From positions 1 to 60,318 of the forward strand of contig NZ_JAASQO010000018.1 in assembly GCF_011762095.1 (NCBI RefSeq): 60,318 nt of DNA. The letters run 5' to 3'. Of this stretch, positions 23,523 to 33,329 are shown one piece after another. Made by a program: the position numbers and the translations under genes. The notes beneath the pieces are model-generated. The model was not told the DNA's origin, made no database searches, and saw only the letters and a list, made by a program, of their open reading frames with translations. Positions within the stretch are counted from its first letter, which is position 1. Every line of letters starts with the position of its first letter. The DNA comes from Parvibaculum indicum. Lineage in GTDB: Bacteria; Pseudomonadota; Alphaproteobacteria; Parvibaculales; Parvibaculaceae.

Positions 23523-24877
23523 CTCCGTCGACGGGCCAGCCACGAATGCAAGGGCAGTACAAGGCAAACAGCATCACCTTGCACGGTGCGGTCGCGATGG
23601 GCACGGGCGTGATGATCGGCGCCGGCATTTTTGCCCTGACCGGTCAGATCGCCGAATTGGCGGGACCCTGGTTTCCGCTGTCCTTCATCGCCGGAGCCAT
23701 CGTGACCGCGCTCAGCGCCTACAGCTACATCAAGATGTCGAACGCCTGGCCTTCCTCGGGCGGAATCGCGATGATCCTGCAGAAGTGTTACGGGCGCGGA
23801 GCGGTCACCGCCGGCGCGGCGCTGCTGATGGCGCTCAGCATGGTGATCGCCGAAAGCCTGGTGGCGCGCACCTTCGCGACTTACGTGCTGCGGCCTTTCG
23901 AGATAACGGGCGGGCCGCTCGTGCCGATCCTCGCCGTTGCGGTGATCCTGTTCGCGTTCCTCGTCAACATTGCCGGCAACCGGTCGGTCGGGCTGTTCTC
24001 GCTGGTCATGGCGACGCTCAAGATCGGCGGCATCGCGCTCTTCGGGATTGCGGCGTTGTGGGCGAGCGGATTTTCCTTCGCCGCAGCGTCCGAGACAGGC
24101 CGGGACTTCACCGCGACCGGCTTCGTCGCTTCGGTGGCGCTGGCCATACTTGCCTTCAAGGGCTTCACCACGATAACCAACAGCGGCGCCGAGATCACCG
24201 AACCGAACCGCAACGTTGGCCGGGCCATCATGATCTCGATCGCGCTCTGCGTCGTCGTCTATCTGCTCGTAGCCTTCGGCGTCGGATCGAGCCTCACCAT
24301 CGACCGGATCATCGCCGCGCGCGACTATTCGCTCGCCGAGGCCGCCGAGCCCGCCCTTGGCCAGGCAGGGTTCCTGCTGACCGTGCTTCTCGCGGCGGTG
24401 GCCACCGCTTCGGGACTGCTGGCCAGCGTCTTCGCGGTGTCGCGGATGCTGGCGATGCTCACCGACATGAAGCTGATCCCACACCGCCATTTCGGCATGG
24501 CGGGCCCGATCCAGCGCCACACGCTGATCTACACCGTCGTCATCGCTTCGGCGCTGGCGGTGTTCTTCGATCTGGGCCGCATCGCGTCGCTGGGCGCATT
24601 TTTCTATCTGATCATGGACATGACCATCCACTGGGGCGTGTTCCGCTACCGGCGGCAAGAGATCGGTGCCGTGGGCGCTGTCCTGCTGGCCGCAATCGCC
24701 TTTGACGCGGCGGTGCTCGCGGCCTTCACTACGATGAAGCTGCAAAGCGATCCCGCAATCGTCCTCTACGCCGCCATCGCGATCGGCGCGGTGTTCGGCC
24801 TTCTGTGGATTTACCTCGGTCAATGGACCGCAACGCCTGGCGATGCCCACGCGGACCACAAGGCCGGTGGATCATGA
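23519..24877 (+). CDS. APC-superfamily amino-acid/cation permease
   Basis: A 452-residue polytopic protein with the APC signature in helix 1 (GVMIGAGIFALTGQIAELAGP) and about twelve helices. It imports or exchanges amino acids, polyamines or similar; the substrate is not evident. Start at 23519 overlaps the copB stop. It joins the copper part of the run to the carbon/energy part. Confidence 0.9.
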   Translation: MTPSTGQPRMQGQYKANSITLHGAVAMGTGVMIGAGIFALTGQIAELAGPWFPLSFIAGAIVTALSAYSYIKMSNAWPSSGGIAMILQKCYGRGAVTAGAALLMALSMVIAESLVARTFATYVLRPFEITGGPLVPILAVAVILFAFLVNIAGNRSVGLFSLVMATLKIGGIALFGIAALWASGFSFAAASETGRDFTATGFVASVALAILAFKGFTTITNSGAEITEPNRNVGRAIMISIALCVVVYLLVAFGVGSSLTIDRIIAARDYSLAEAAEPALGQAGFLLTVLLAAVATASGLLASVFAVSRMLAMLTDMKLIPHRHFGMAGPIQRHTLIYTVVIASALAVFFDLGRIASLGAFFYLIMDMTIHWGVFRYRRQEIGAVGAVLLAAIAFDAAVLAAFTTMKLQSDPAIVLYAAIAIGAVFGLLWIYLGQWTATPGDAHADHKAGGS

Positions 24878-24941
24878 CTTTGGTGCATTCAGCAGCGCGG
24901 ACGACCTACGCAGGGCTGCATGCGCAAGAGGAATTCGATTG

Positions 24942-26165
24942 ATGTCATCTGGAGTGTGCATCCTGACGATCAACGGGGGCTCATCGAGCATCAAGTTCGC
25001 GTTGTACAGGATGGACGGCGACCAGCCCCGGAAGGGCCTGCGCGGCAAGATCGACCGCATCGGCCTGCAGGGAACCCATTTCACTTTCGATGACCCCACC
25101 CGGAAGCAGCAGGGTAATCGCGGCATCGGTGAGCTCGATCATCGTTCGGCGACAGATTTCCTGCTCGACTGGCTTGCCGAGCAGATCGGTCTTTCGTCGA
25201 TTGCGGCAGTAGGCCACCGCGTCGTAAACGGTGGCGCCAGGTATCGTGAACCGCATCGGATCACGCAGGAAGTTCTTCGGGAACTGCGCCGTGTCAGCGC
25301 CTATGCGCCGGAGCATCTGCCTTCCGAGATCAACATGATTGAATTGGTCGACGAGCGGATACCGGGTCTGCCACAGGTGGCATGTTTCGATACGGCATTT
25401 CATCGGGACATGCCTCGGGTCGCCAAGACTCTGGCAATTCCCCGGCGTTTTGCGGCCAAGGGGGTCGAGCGCTATGGCTTTCATGGCCTGTCCTACGAGT
25501 TCCTCATTGAAGAGCTCGCGCGCCTGGCCGGCGCTGAGGCTGCGAAAGGGCGGGTGATCCTGTGTCATCTCGGAAATGGGTCGAGCCTCGCAGCGGTCCG
25601 CGACGGGAAGAGCGCTGATACCAGCATGGGCTTTACGCCCGCGGCGGGCTTGCCGATGAGCACTCGCTCCGGCGATCTGGATCCCGGGCTGGGCTGGTAC
25701 CTTGCGCAAACCGAGCAAATGACCGCGCAGCAGTTTCACCAGATGGTGAACCAGGAATCGGGGTTGCTGGGCGTTTCGGAAACGAGCTCCGACCTGCGGG
25801 ATCTGTTGGGTCGCGAGGCGAGCGATGTTCGGGCTGCCGAAGCAGTCGAGTTGTTTTGCTACCAGGTGAGGAAGTGGATCGGTGCCTTTGCCGCCGCGCT
25901 TGGCGGACTGGACACGCTCGTCTTCGCGGGTGGCATCGGCGAGAACGCCCCCGCGATCCGTGCGCGCATCTGCGAGGGCCTCGGCTTTCTCGACGTCCAA
26001 ATTGACGAGAGCCGGAACGCTGCCGGCAAGCCAGTCGTCTCGGCCGATCGGGGGCGCGTCGAGGTGCGCGTCATTCGCACCGACGAAGATGCAATCATTG
26101 CAGAAGCGGTTTTCGGAATGCTTGCCGGCGCCGAAACTGGCCAGCACGCTCATCCGGAGGAGTAA
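24942..26165 (+). CDS. ackA: Acetate kinase
   Basis: The 407-residue protein has the ASKHA kinase motifs: phosphate 1 [10 protein letters not shown] (about 8-17), VGHRVVNGG near 90, [11 protein letters not shown] near 205, [20 protein letters not shown] and a C-terminal [10 protein letters not shown]. It makes ATP from acetyl-phosphate and ADP. The ATG follows AAGAGGAA. It directly precedes phosphoketolase, whose product is acetyl-phosphate, with 4 bases between the genes. Confidence 0.95.
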   Translation: MSSGVCILTINGGSSSIKFALYRMDGDQPRKGLRGKIDRIGLQGTHFTFDDPTRKQQGNRGIGELDHRSATDFLLDWLAEQIGLSSIAAVGHRVVNGGARYREPHRITQEVLRELRRVSAYAPEHLPSEINMIELVDERIPGLPQVACFDTAFHRDMPRVAKTLAIPRRFAAKGVERYGFHGLSYEFLIEELARLAGAEAAKGRVILCHLGNGSSLAAVRDGKSADTSMGFTPAAGLPMSTRSGDLDPGLGWYLAQTEQMTAQQFHQMVNQESGLLGVSETSSDLRDLLGREASDVRAAEAVELFCYQVRKWIGAFAAALGGLDTLVFAGGIGENAPAIRARICEGLGFLDVQIDESRNAAGKPVVSADRGRVEVRVIRTDEDAIIAEAVFGMLAGAETGQHAHPEE

Positions 26166-26169
26166 GCCA

Positions 26170-28554
26170 ATGAACAAGCCGCTTTCGACCGACCTCATCC
26201 AGAAGATGGACGCCTACTGGCGAGCGGCCAACTATCTCTCGGTTGGCCAGATCTATCTGTTCGACAACCCGTTGCTCAGGACACCCTTGAAGATCGAGCA
26301 CGTGAAGCCGCGACTGCTCGGTCATTGGGGCACCACCCCGGGGTTGAACTTCATCTATGTCCATTTGAACCGCATTATCAACGAGCATGACCTGAACATG
26401 ATGTATGTCACCGGCCCCGGGCACGGAGGCCCTGGCCTGGTGGCCAACACCTATCTCGAGGGAACCTATAGCGAACTCTACCCGGACATCTCGCAGGACG
26501 AAGCGGGGATGAAGAAGCTGTTCACGCAGTTTTCCTTTCCCGGCGGCATACCGAGTCACGTTGCGGCGGAGACGCCAGGCTCCATCAATGAAGGCGGTGA
26601 ACTCGGCTATTGCCTGTCGCATGCCTACGGCGCCGCCTTCGACAATCCCGATCTGCTCGTGGCTTGTGTCGTGGGCGATGGCGAGGCGGAAACTGCCGCA
26701 CTCGCCACCAGCTGGCACTCGAACAAATTTCTCAATCCGGTGCACGACGGCGCGGTCCTGCCGATCCTGCATCTGAACGGCTACAAGATAGCAGGCCCCA
26801 CCGTGCTTGCCCGCATTCCCCGTGACGAGCTCGAATCGCTGTTTCGCGGCTACGGCTACACGCCTCACTTCGTCGAGGGCGACGATCCGATGGAGATGCA
26901 TCAGCTCATGGCTGAGACGCTCGATACCGTGGTCGAAAGCATCCGCCACATCCAGCAAGATGCCCGCGCCAACGGATTCAAGAAGCGTCCGCTCTGGCCG
27001 ATGATCATTTTGCGGTCACCGAAAGGTTGGACTGGCCCGAAGGAGGTCGACGGCAAACCGACGGAGGGAACCTATCGCTCGCACCAGGTGCCCATGGGCG
27101 ACATGAGCCATCCCGGGCACGTAAAGGTTCTGGAAGAGTGGCTGGAGAGCTATCGCCCGCGAGAACTGTTCGACGAGACCGGCAGGCTACGGCCCGAACT
27201 CGCTGAACTGGCCCCGTGCGGCCCGCGGCGGATGGGCGCCAATCCGCATGCCAATGGCGGCCTGCTATTGCGCGACTTGCACCTTCCGGATTTCCGAGAC
27301 TACGCGGTGAAGATTCCGAAACCCGGTAGCGTGAGTGCGGAAGCTACGCGCGTCCAAGGCGAACTGATCCGCGACGTGATCAAACTGAACCCCGAAACCT
27401 TCCGCGTTTTCAGTCCGGACGAAACGGCGTCGAACCGCTGGGGTGCGGTATTCGAGGTGACCAACCGTTGTTCGACCGCGGAAATAGTTCCCGGCGACGA
27501 CCATGTTGCGCCGGACGGCCGGGTGATGGAGGTCTTGAGCGAGCACCAGTGCGAAGGATGGCTCGAAGGATATCTGCTCACGGGCAGACATGGCTTTTTC
27601 TCCTGCTACGAAGCCTTCATCCACATCATCGATTCGATGTTCAACCAACATGCCAAGTGGCTCGACGTTGCGAACCGCATTCCATGGCGGCGGCCGGTTG
27701 CTTCTCTGAACTACCTGCTTTCGTCACACGTGTGGCGGCAGGATCACAATGGTTTCAGCCATCAGGATCCTGGCTTCATAGATCACGTCATGAGCAAGAA
27801 GGCGGAGGTCATCCGCGTCTATTTGCCGCCCGACGCCAATACCCTGCTCTCCGTTACCGATCATTGCCTGCGCAGCCGAAATTACGTGAACGTCATTGTT
27901 GCCGGCAAGCAACCGTCGCCGCAGTGGCTCGATATGGATGCCGCCATCCGGCACTGCACCACCGGACTGGGCATCTGGGAATGGGCCAGCACCGACGAAG
28001 GTGGCGAGCCGGACGTGGTGATGGCCTGCGCAGGCGACGTGCCAACTATTGAAACACTGGCTGCGGTCGAAATCTTGCGTCAGCATTTCCCAGTGCTCAG
28101 GATCCGGGTCATCAACGTGGTCGACCTGATGACTTTGCAGTCACAGAACCAGCATCCGCACGGCCTAAGCGACGAGGACTTCGATGCGCTGTTCACCAGG
28201 GACAAACCCATCATCTTTGCCTATCACGGGTATCCCCTGCTGATTCACAAGCTGACCTATCGTCGAGCCAACCATCACAATCTGCACGTTCACGGGTTCA
28301 AGGAAGAGGGAACGACGACGACACCATTCGACATGGTCGTGCTCAACGAGCTTGATCGGTTCCATCTGGCTAAAGCCGTTGTTGAGCGGGTGCCGCGATT
28401 GGGTCCGGAAGCGGCAGCCTTCGCTCAATTCATCGGCGCCAAACTCTCCGCTCACGGATCCTACATCCGACAGCACGGCGAGGACATGCCAGAAATCCGA
28501 AACTGGCAATGGGCCGCAAATGGAGGGCATTCCAATACTTCCAGAAAAGCATGA
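26170..28554 (+). CDS. xfp: Phosphoketolase (xylulose-5-P/fructose-6-P)
   Basis: The 794-residue enzyme has the expected family blocks: [60 protein letters not shown], the thiamine-diphosphate segment [20 protein letters not shown], and C-terminal [10 protein letters not shown]. It splits xylulose-5-phosphate with phosphate into acetyl-phosphate and glyceraldehyde-3-phosphate (or fructose-6-phosphate into acetyl-phosphate and erythrose-4-phosphate). Full length. With acetate kinase it forms an ATP-yielding pair. Confidence 0.97.
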   Translation: MNKPLSTDLIQKMDAYWRAANYLSVGQIYLFDNPLLRTPLKIEHVKPRLLGHWGTTPGLNFIYVHLNRIINEHDLNMMYVTGPGHGGPGLVANTYLEGTYSELYPDISQDEAGMKKLFTQFSFPGGIPSHVAAETPGSINEGGELGYCLSHAYGAAFDNPDLLVACVVGDGEAETAALATSWHSNKFLNPVHDGAVLPILHLNGYKIAGPTVLARIPRDELESLFRGYGYTPHFVEGDDPMEMHQLMAETLDTVVESIRHIQQDARANGFKKRPLWPMIILRSPKGWTGPKEVDGKPTEGTYRSHQVPMGDMSHPGHVKVLEEWLESYRPRELFDETGRLRPELAELAPCGPRRMGANPHANGGLLLRDLHLPDFRDYAVKIPKPGSVSAEATRVQGELIRDVIKLNPETFRVFSPDETASNRWGAVFEVTNRCSTAEIVPGDDHVAPDGRVMEVLSEHQCEGWLEGYLLTGRHGFFSCYEAFIHIIDSMFNQHAKWLDVANRIPWRRPVASLNYLLSSHVWRQDHNGFSHQDPGFIDHVMSKKAEVIRVYLPPDANTLLSVTDHCLRSRNYVNVIVAGKQPSPQWLDMDAAIRHCTTGLGIWEWASTDEGGEPDVVMACAGDVPTIETLAAVEILRQHFPVLRIRVINVVDLMTLQSQNQHPHGLSDEDFDALFTRDKPIIFAYHGYPLLIHKLTYRRANHHNLHVHGFKEEGTTTTPFDMVVLNELDRFHLAKAVVERVPRLGPEAAAFAQFIGAKLSAHGSYIRQHGEDMPEIRNWQWAANGGHSNTSRKA

Positions 28555-28586
28555 GCAAACCGCCCTACCGGGGAAATGAGCAAGCC

Positions 28587-29372
28587 ATGAGCGAGCACGA
28601 CGATGCAATCGAGAAAAGCGGCTTTCACTGGCGCATCATGCGCTGGATCCTGTGGCGCTTTATCTGCAACGCAGCTGAGCGCGTTCTCATCGACAGAAGC
28701 CTGAGGAACAAGACGGGCGGTGAAATTCGCTGGTTGCAGAACGACATCGATTTGTTCCTGAGCCAGGTCTCAACGAGGACGGCGCTCCTGCGCCCGGTGG
28801 CGCAGCTTGACGCATTGCCAAATTTCGGCAGTCGCCTCATGGTCGAGCTTGCGATCTATACCGTTGCGGCCGACCGGACGCTGCGTGACCGAGATCTTGA
28901 TCCCCAAAGCGCGCGGGACGCCTTGGCGGACATCGGTTGGTCCGTCTATCGCAGGCAGCTTGCCCTCTCGTCCCTGCCCGCTCGCCTCGTCACCCGCGAC
29001 CCGGGAAAGCGATTGCGCTGGAGCATCCGCGGGCTGCTCGTTTTCCCCTTCCGGCCCGTGGGTGCCCCCGGCTACGCCGCCGAAGTCTTTCGAAAAGGCG
29101 AGGACATCCACACGCACTTCACGCACTGTCCCCCGCAAAGCTTTGCCCGGCGCATTGCCGACGAGACGGGCGATCCTGAAGCACTGGCCGGCTTCGCAAA
29201 CAGCTGGTGCAAATATGACTGGCCTGGCGCCGATCTGATCGCCGCCGACGGACATCGGGGACACTATATCCGGCGGCAAACACTCTCGGCCGGGGATCCG
29301 GTCTGCGACATGTGCTGGGCGGCGCGGGCACCCCGCCAGACCAGCGAAAACAACAATGAAGACGGCAAATGA
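28587..29372 (+). CDS. L-2-amino-thiazoline-4-carboxylate hydrolase-like protein
   Basis: A 261-residue protein whose C-terminal half (THCPPQSFARRIADETGD, then SWCKYDWPGADLIAADG, then RQTLSAGDPVCDMCW) fits the ATC-hydrolase family (PF14196-like). That family is named for opening the thiazoline ring on the way to L-cysteine; most members are uncharacterised. The N-terminal half is helical. ATG at 28551, overlapping the phosphoketolase stop (ATGA), is an alternative start that adds 12 residues. Confidence 0.6.
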   Translation: MSEHDDAIEKSGFHWRIMRWILWRFICNAAERVLIDRSLRNKTGGEIRWLQNDIDLFLSQVSTRTALLRPVAQLDALPNFGSRLMVELAIYTVAADRTLRDRDLDPQSARDALADIGWSVYRRQLALSSLPARLVTRDPGKRLRWSIRGLLVFPFRPVGAPGYAAEVFRKGEDIHTHFTHCPPQSFARRIADETGDPEALAGFANSWCKYDWPGADLIAADGHRGHYIRRQTLSAGDPVCDMCWAARAPRQTSENNNEDGK

Positions 29373-29418
29373 GGCCGGAGCGTGAAAGATCCAGAAATCG
29401 CTCTGCGGAGATGAAAGT

Positions 29419-29481
29419 ATGAGAAACGCGACGATCGATGCGCCGACCAGCGATCCCAAGAAGAACAGGCGGGCCTTATGA
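29419..29481 (+). CDS. 20-codon ORF coupled to the glucoamylase-like gene
   Basis: The ORF starts at ATG 29419 with GGAG upstream, encodes MRNATIDAPTSDPKKNRRAL, and its TGA overlaps the next gene's ATG (ATGATG). It may serve as a translational lead-in; no peptide function is visible. Confidence 0.3.
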   Translation: MRNATIDAPTSDPKKNRRAL

Positions 29482-30791
29482 TGCAGCGGCAATCGCATGT
29501 GAAACGGCCCCACTCCGGAGAAACGAGGCTGGATGCGTTACAGCGGCATGCCTTCGATTACTTCCTGAACGAAACCAATCTCGCCAATGGCCTCGTAGCC
29601 GACAAATCGCAGCCGGGCGCGCCCGCGAGCATCGCAGCCGTGGGTTTCGCCCTGGCGGCCTACCCCGTCGGTGTCGAGCGCGCATGGATCTCACGCATAA
29701 GTGCAATCGACCGGACTCTGGCGGCATTGCGGTTCTTCAGCAACGCCCCGCAGGGCACGGACCCTGACACGACCGGGCACAAGGGCTTCTTCTATCACTT
29801 TCTCGACATGACGACCGGGCGGCGCGCGGGCATTTGCGAGCTGTCCACCGTCGATACCGGATTCCTGCTGGCCGGCATGCTCGCCGCCGCTGCGTATTTT
29901 GATCGGAACAGTGAAGACGAGCAGGAGATACGGTCGCTCGCCGACGCGCTTTACCGCCGGGCGGACTGGCAATGGGCCTGCAACGGCGGCGAGACGATCA
30001 CCCACGGGTGGACGCCTGAGGGCGGATTTCTGCCTTACCGCTGGGAAGGCTATGATGAGGCCTCTCTTCTGTATGTACTCGCATTGGGCTCACCAACCCA
30101 TCCGCTGGCTGCAGAGGGCTACATAGCGTGGACCTCGACCTACCAATGGAAGGAAATCTACGGCTACGAATTCATTTATGGCGGACCGCTCTTCATCCAC
30201 CAGTACTCGCACATCTGGATAGACTTCCGCGGAATCCAGGATGCATTCACGCGAGACAAAGGCATCGACTATTTCGAGAACAGCCGCCGCGCCACCTACG
30301 TCCAGCGGGAATACGCGATCCGCAATCCGCTCGGATTTGCGGGCTACGGAGAGAATTTCTGGGGCCTGACCGCGAGTGACGGGCCCGGTCGGACGACGCG
30401 GCGCGTCAATGGCATCGAGCGCGCTTTCTTCGACTATGCCGCCCGTGGGGCGCCGTACGGCCCTGACGACGGAACGGTCGCGCCGTGGGCCGTGCTGGCG
30501 GCGTTGCCGTTCGCACCGGAAATCGTGTTGCCGGCGATTGCGCATTTTCAGGACGTGTATCCGCAGGTGACCGGAAAGTACTGCTTTCGGTGTAGCTTCA
30601 ACCTGAGCTTTCAGAACGAAGAAGATGTCCACGGTGGCTGGACGTCGCCCTATCACTTCGGGATCAACCTCGGTCCCGTGGTGCTGATGTGTGAGAATTA
30701 CCGATCGGAATTACTGTGGCGGCTGATGCGAGCCAGCCCTTACATAGTTACAGGTTTCCGTCGCGCGGGATTCACCGGCGGTTGGCTGTGA
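29478..30791 (+). CDS. Glucoamylase-family (PF10091-like) protein
   Basis: The 437-residue protein has the family's (alpha/alpha)6-type blocks: LQRHAFDYFLNETN, ASIAAVGFALAAYPVGVER, GFFYHFLDMTTGRR (about 113-126), ELSTVDTGFLLAGML, GFLPYRWEGYDEASLLYVLALGSPTHPL and GLTASDGPG. No signal peptide is visible, so it would act in the cytoplasm on oligosaccharides such as beta-glucans or storage glucan. Related domains occur in cyclic glucan synthases. The enzymatic target is not established. Confidence 0.8.
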   Translation: MMQRQSHVKRPHSGETRLDALQRHAFDYFLNETNLANGLVADKSQPGAPASIAAVGFALAAYPVGVERAWISRISAIDRTLAALRFFSNAPQGTDPDTTGHKGFFYHFLDMTTGRRAGICELSTVDTGFLLAGMLAAAAYFDRNSEDEQEIRSLADALYRRADWQWACNGGETITHGWTPEGGFLPYRWEGYDEASLLYVLALGSPTHPLAAEGYIAWTSTYQWKEIYGYEFIYGGPLFIHQYSHIWIDFRGIQDAFTRDKGIDYFENSRRATYVQREYAIRNPLGFAGYGENFWGLTASDGPGRTTRRVNGIERAFFDYAARGAPYGPDDGTVAPWAVLAALPFAPEIVLPAIAHFQDVYPQVTGKYCFRCSFNLSFQNEEDVHGGWTSPYHFGINLGPVVLMCENYRSELLWRLMRASPYIVTGFRRAGFTGGWL

Positions 30792-30916
30792 CGGCGGTGG
30801 AGGATTGCGATTGTCGAAGACGAGATAGACCGCCGATGGAGCGTGGGAATGGGTGAGCTGCGCTCTTCTACGGGCGGCACTGAGGCCACCGGTAGAAACT
30901 GAAAGAGTACATTGAC
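30792..30916. other. Spacer before the PRPP synthase gene
   Basis: This is the longest gap (125 bases) in the downstream half of the plus-strand run and could hold a promoter, but no FNR-like box or convincing -35/-10 pair was found. Confidence 0.4.
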
Positions 30917-31915
30917 ATGCGGCTGATCCTGCCTTTGCCCGGCAACGAAACTTTTGCCCGTCATCTTGCTGAAGCCGGAGGATGGGAGCTTGGGCACATC
31001 GAAACCCGGCGTTTCCCCGATGGCGAGAGCTATGTCCGCATTCTTTCGGATGTCGCCGATCGGCCGGTGGATTTGGTCTGCACGCTTGCACGGCCGGCCG
31101 ATGGCTTCCTCAGCCTCGCATTCGCCGCGGACGCCGCCCGCTCGCTTGGCGCGAGCGAGGTGACGCTGATCGCGCCCTACCTTTCCTACATGCGACAAGA
31201 CCGACGCTTCCAACCGGGCGAGGCCATAACTTCGAAGACATTCGCGCGGCTCCTATCTTCGACCTTCGACCGCCTGGTGACAGTCGACCCCCACCTACAC
31301 CGATATCCTGCGCTTTCCGCGCTCTACACGATCCCGACCGATACGCTGCACGCGGCACCTCTGCTGGCAGATTGGATCGCCGCAGAGGTCGACAAACCGC
31401 TGATCGTCGGCCCGGATGAGGAGAGCGAACAGTGGGTGTCGGCAATCGCCGAGCGCATCGGCGCTCCGTATACCGTCCTGCGCAAGATCCGGCATGGCGA
31501 CCGCAACGTCGATGTCGAATTGCCCGACCTTTCGGAATGGAAGGCCCACTGTCCGGTCATCGTCGATGACATAGCCTCGTCCGGGCAAACGCTCATCGAT
31601 GCGGCAAAGAAGCTGCCGCTCCAGGGCTTCCGGCGACCTGTCTGCGCAGTTGTCCATGGCGTATTCGCCGAAGGATCCTATGAGCGCCTGAGGCTCCTCA
31701 CCGACAGAATAGTTTCCAGCGACTCCATTCCACATGAGAGCAACGCCATCGGGCTTGCGCCGCTGATCGCAGCCATGATCGCGTCCGCCAACAAGACTCC
31801 GGTCGACATAAAGCGGCACCGCCGTCCGCCCGAACCTTATGACGAAGTTGAACAGGCGGGCCTGGATTCGTTTCCCGCCAGCGATGCTCCGCCTTGGACA
31901 GGTGGCGTCGACTGA
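30917..31915 (+). CDS. prs: Ribose-phosphate pyrophosphokinase (PRPP synthase)
   Basis: The 332-residue enzyme has RQDRRFQPGEAITSK (about 94-108), VDPHLHRY, a catalytic Lys/Arg region RKIRHGDRNVDVELP and the PRPP loop PVIVDDIASSGQTLID (about 214-229). It converts ribose-5-phosphate and ATP to PRPP and AMP, and the reverse. VDPHLHRY resembles archaeal and class III enzymes more than the bacterial housekeeping Prs. It ends with an added tail (EVEQAGLDSFPASDAPPWTGG) known from unrelated alphaproteobacterial stress proteins. Confidence 0.9.
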   Translation: MRLILPLPGNETFARHLAEAGGWELGHIETRRFPDGESYVRILSDVADRPVDLVCTLARPADGFLSLAFAADAARSLGASEVTLIAPYLSYMRQDRRFQPGEAITSKTFARLLSSTFDRLVTVDPHLHRYPALSALYTIPTDTLHAAPLLADWIAAEVDKPLIVGPDEESEQWVSAIAERIGAPYTVLRKIRHGDRNVDVELPDLSEWKAHCPVIVDDIASSGQTLIDAAKKLPLQGFRRPVCAVVHGVFAEGSYERLRLLTDRIVSSDSIPHESNAIGLAPLIAAMIASANKTPVDIKRHRRPPEPYDEVEQAGLDSFPASDAPPWTGGVD

Positions 31916-31970
31916 GCGGCGAACCCTTTCAGGTGGCGACTAAGCACATGAATTCGACCAGGAGGAAGTC

Positions 31971-33329
31971 ATGCTCAAATTCACATCACTCGGCGGTGCG
32001 GGCACTGTCACCGGTTCGAAACATCTTCTTGACCATGACGGCAAGCGGATCCTCGTCGACTGCGGATTGTTCCAGGGCCTTAAGAACCTGCGTGAGTTGA
32101 ATTGGGAGTCACTGCCGATCGCCCCTTCGAGCATCGATGCAGTGGTTCTCACCCACGCCCATCTCGATCATTCTGGCTATTTGCCCAAGCTCGTAAGGGA
32201 TGGCTTCCAGGGCAAGATCTTCGCAACCGACGCGACGCACGACGTTGCGAAGCTGATCCTGAGGGACAGCGGGTTTCTCCAGGAGAAGGATGCCGAATAC
32301 GCAAACCGCAAGGGGTTCTCGAAGCATAAGCCGGCCCTACCGCTCTACGGGGTTCGCGACGCGGAACGCGCCCTCGAACGCTTCTCGTCAGTTCGGTTCG
32401 ACGAGCCCATGCAATTGCCCGGCGGTGCGACTCTGAGGTTCAGGCATGCAGGCCACATCATGGGTGCCGCCACCGCAGATATCGAATGGGGCGGCAAGCG
32501 GATCGTGTTTTCCGGGGACCTGGGGCGTTATGACGATCCGGTCATGCCCGATCCGGTCTTGGTTCCGGAGGCAGATTATATTGTCGTTGAATCGACTTAC
32601 GGCAACCGAACCCATCAAAAGGGCGATCCGACCGAGATGCTGGGTTCCGTCATCGACCGCACGGTTCAGCGCGGCGGGACCGTGGTGATTCCGGCATTCG
32701 CCGTTGGCCGGGCGCAGTCGCTGCTCTATCACCTCTGGCAATTAAAGCAGGCTGGTCGTCTGGCATCCATCCCGATTTTCCTCGACAGTCCGATGTCGAT
32801 CAGCGCGACCGACCTGCTTCACACGCATCGCGCGGATCACCGGCTCTCGCCTGAGGTTTGCGACGCAGTCTGCGCCATCGCCACCTACACCAGGGACGTC
32901 GAGGCATCCAAGGCGATTACCGCCAGTACCTATCCCAAGGTGGTGATCTCTGCCAGTGGCATGGCGACCGGTGGCCGCGTTCTCCACCATCTCAAAGCCT
33001 TTGCACCCGATCAGAAGAACACCATTCTGTTCTCTGGCTTTCAGGCGGCCGGAACCCGCGGACGAGCCATGTTGCAGGGCGCCCGTGAGATCAAGATCCA
33101 CGGACAGTGGATACCGGTCCAGGCAGAGATTGCCGACCTTCCTGCACTTTCGGCGCACGCAGATTCCGATGAGCTGATGCGCTGGCTCTCCGGCTTTCGT
33201 CATGCGCCTGCCCGCACCTTCATCGTCCATGGGGAGCCCGAAGCTTCGGAAGCCCTGCGCGTCCGCATCGGCAGGGAGCTGGAGTGGAAGGCCACCGTTC
33301 CCCGCCAGGATCAGGCGTTCGACCTATGA
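31971..33329 (+). CDS. Metallo-beta-lactamase/beta-CASP RNA-processing exonuclease
   Basis: The 452-residue protein has motif 2 THAHLDHSG (61-69), motif 3 RHAGHIMGAA (near 160), motif 4 SGDLGRYDDP, and the beta-CASP parts ESTYGNR, PAFAVGRAQ, SASGMATGGR and late IVHGE. These identify the CPSF73/RNase J-like group that cleaves or degrades RNA using two zinc ions. The AGGAGG just upstream (31960-31965) supports the start. Its stop overlaps the phosphorylase start (ATGA), so the two are translationally coupled. Confidence 0.92.
   Translation: MLKFTSLGGAGTVTGSKHLLDHDGKRILVDCGLFQGLKNLRELNWESLPIAPSSIDAVVLTHAHLDHSGYLPKLVRDGFQGKIFATDATHDVAKLILRDSGFLQEKDAEYANRKGFSKHKPALPLYGVRDAERALERFSSVRFDEPMQLPGGATLRFRHAGHIMGAATADIEWGGKRIVFSGDLGRYDDPVMPDPVLVPEADYIVVESTYGNRTHQKGDPTEMLGSVIDRTVQRGGTVVIPAFAVGRAQSLLYHLWQLKQAGRLASIPIFLDSPMSISATDLLHTHRADHRLSPEVCDAVCAIATYTRDVEASKAITASTYPKVVISASGMATGGRVLHHLKAFAPDQKNTILFSGFQAAGTRGRAMLQGAREIKIHGQWIPVQAEIADLPALSAHADSDELMRWLSGFRHAPARTFIVHGEPEASEALRVRIGRELEWKATVPRQDQAFDL

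Noticed and set aside
23375-24859. 494-codon minus-strand ORF opposite the APC permease
   Set aside because: Antisense shadow of a clear membrane transporter, with no hydrophobic core or motif.
24930-24960. TTGATGTCATC near the acetate kinase start as an FNR box
   Set aside because: The half-sites are separated by 3 rather than 4 bases and the sequence overlaps the start codon.
28770-29513. Minus-strand ORF with a hydrophobic N-terminus opposite the ATC-hydrolase-like gene
   Set aside because: It is entirely antisense to a better-supported gene, and apart from a possible membrane segment its sequence has no family pattern.
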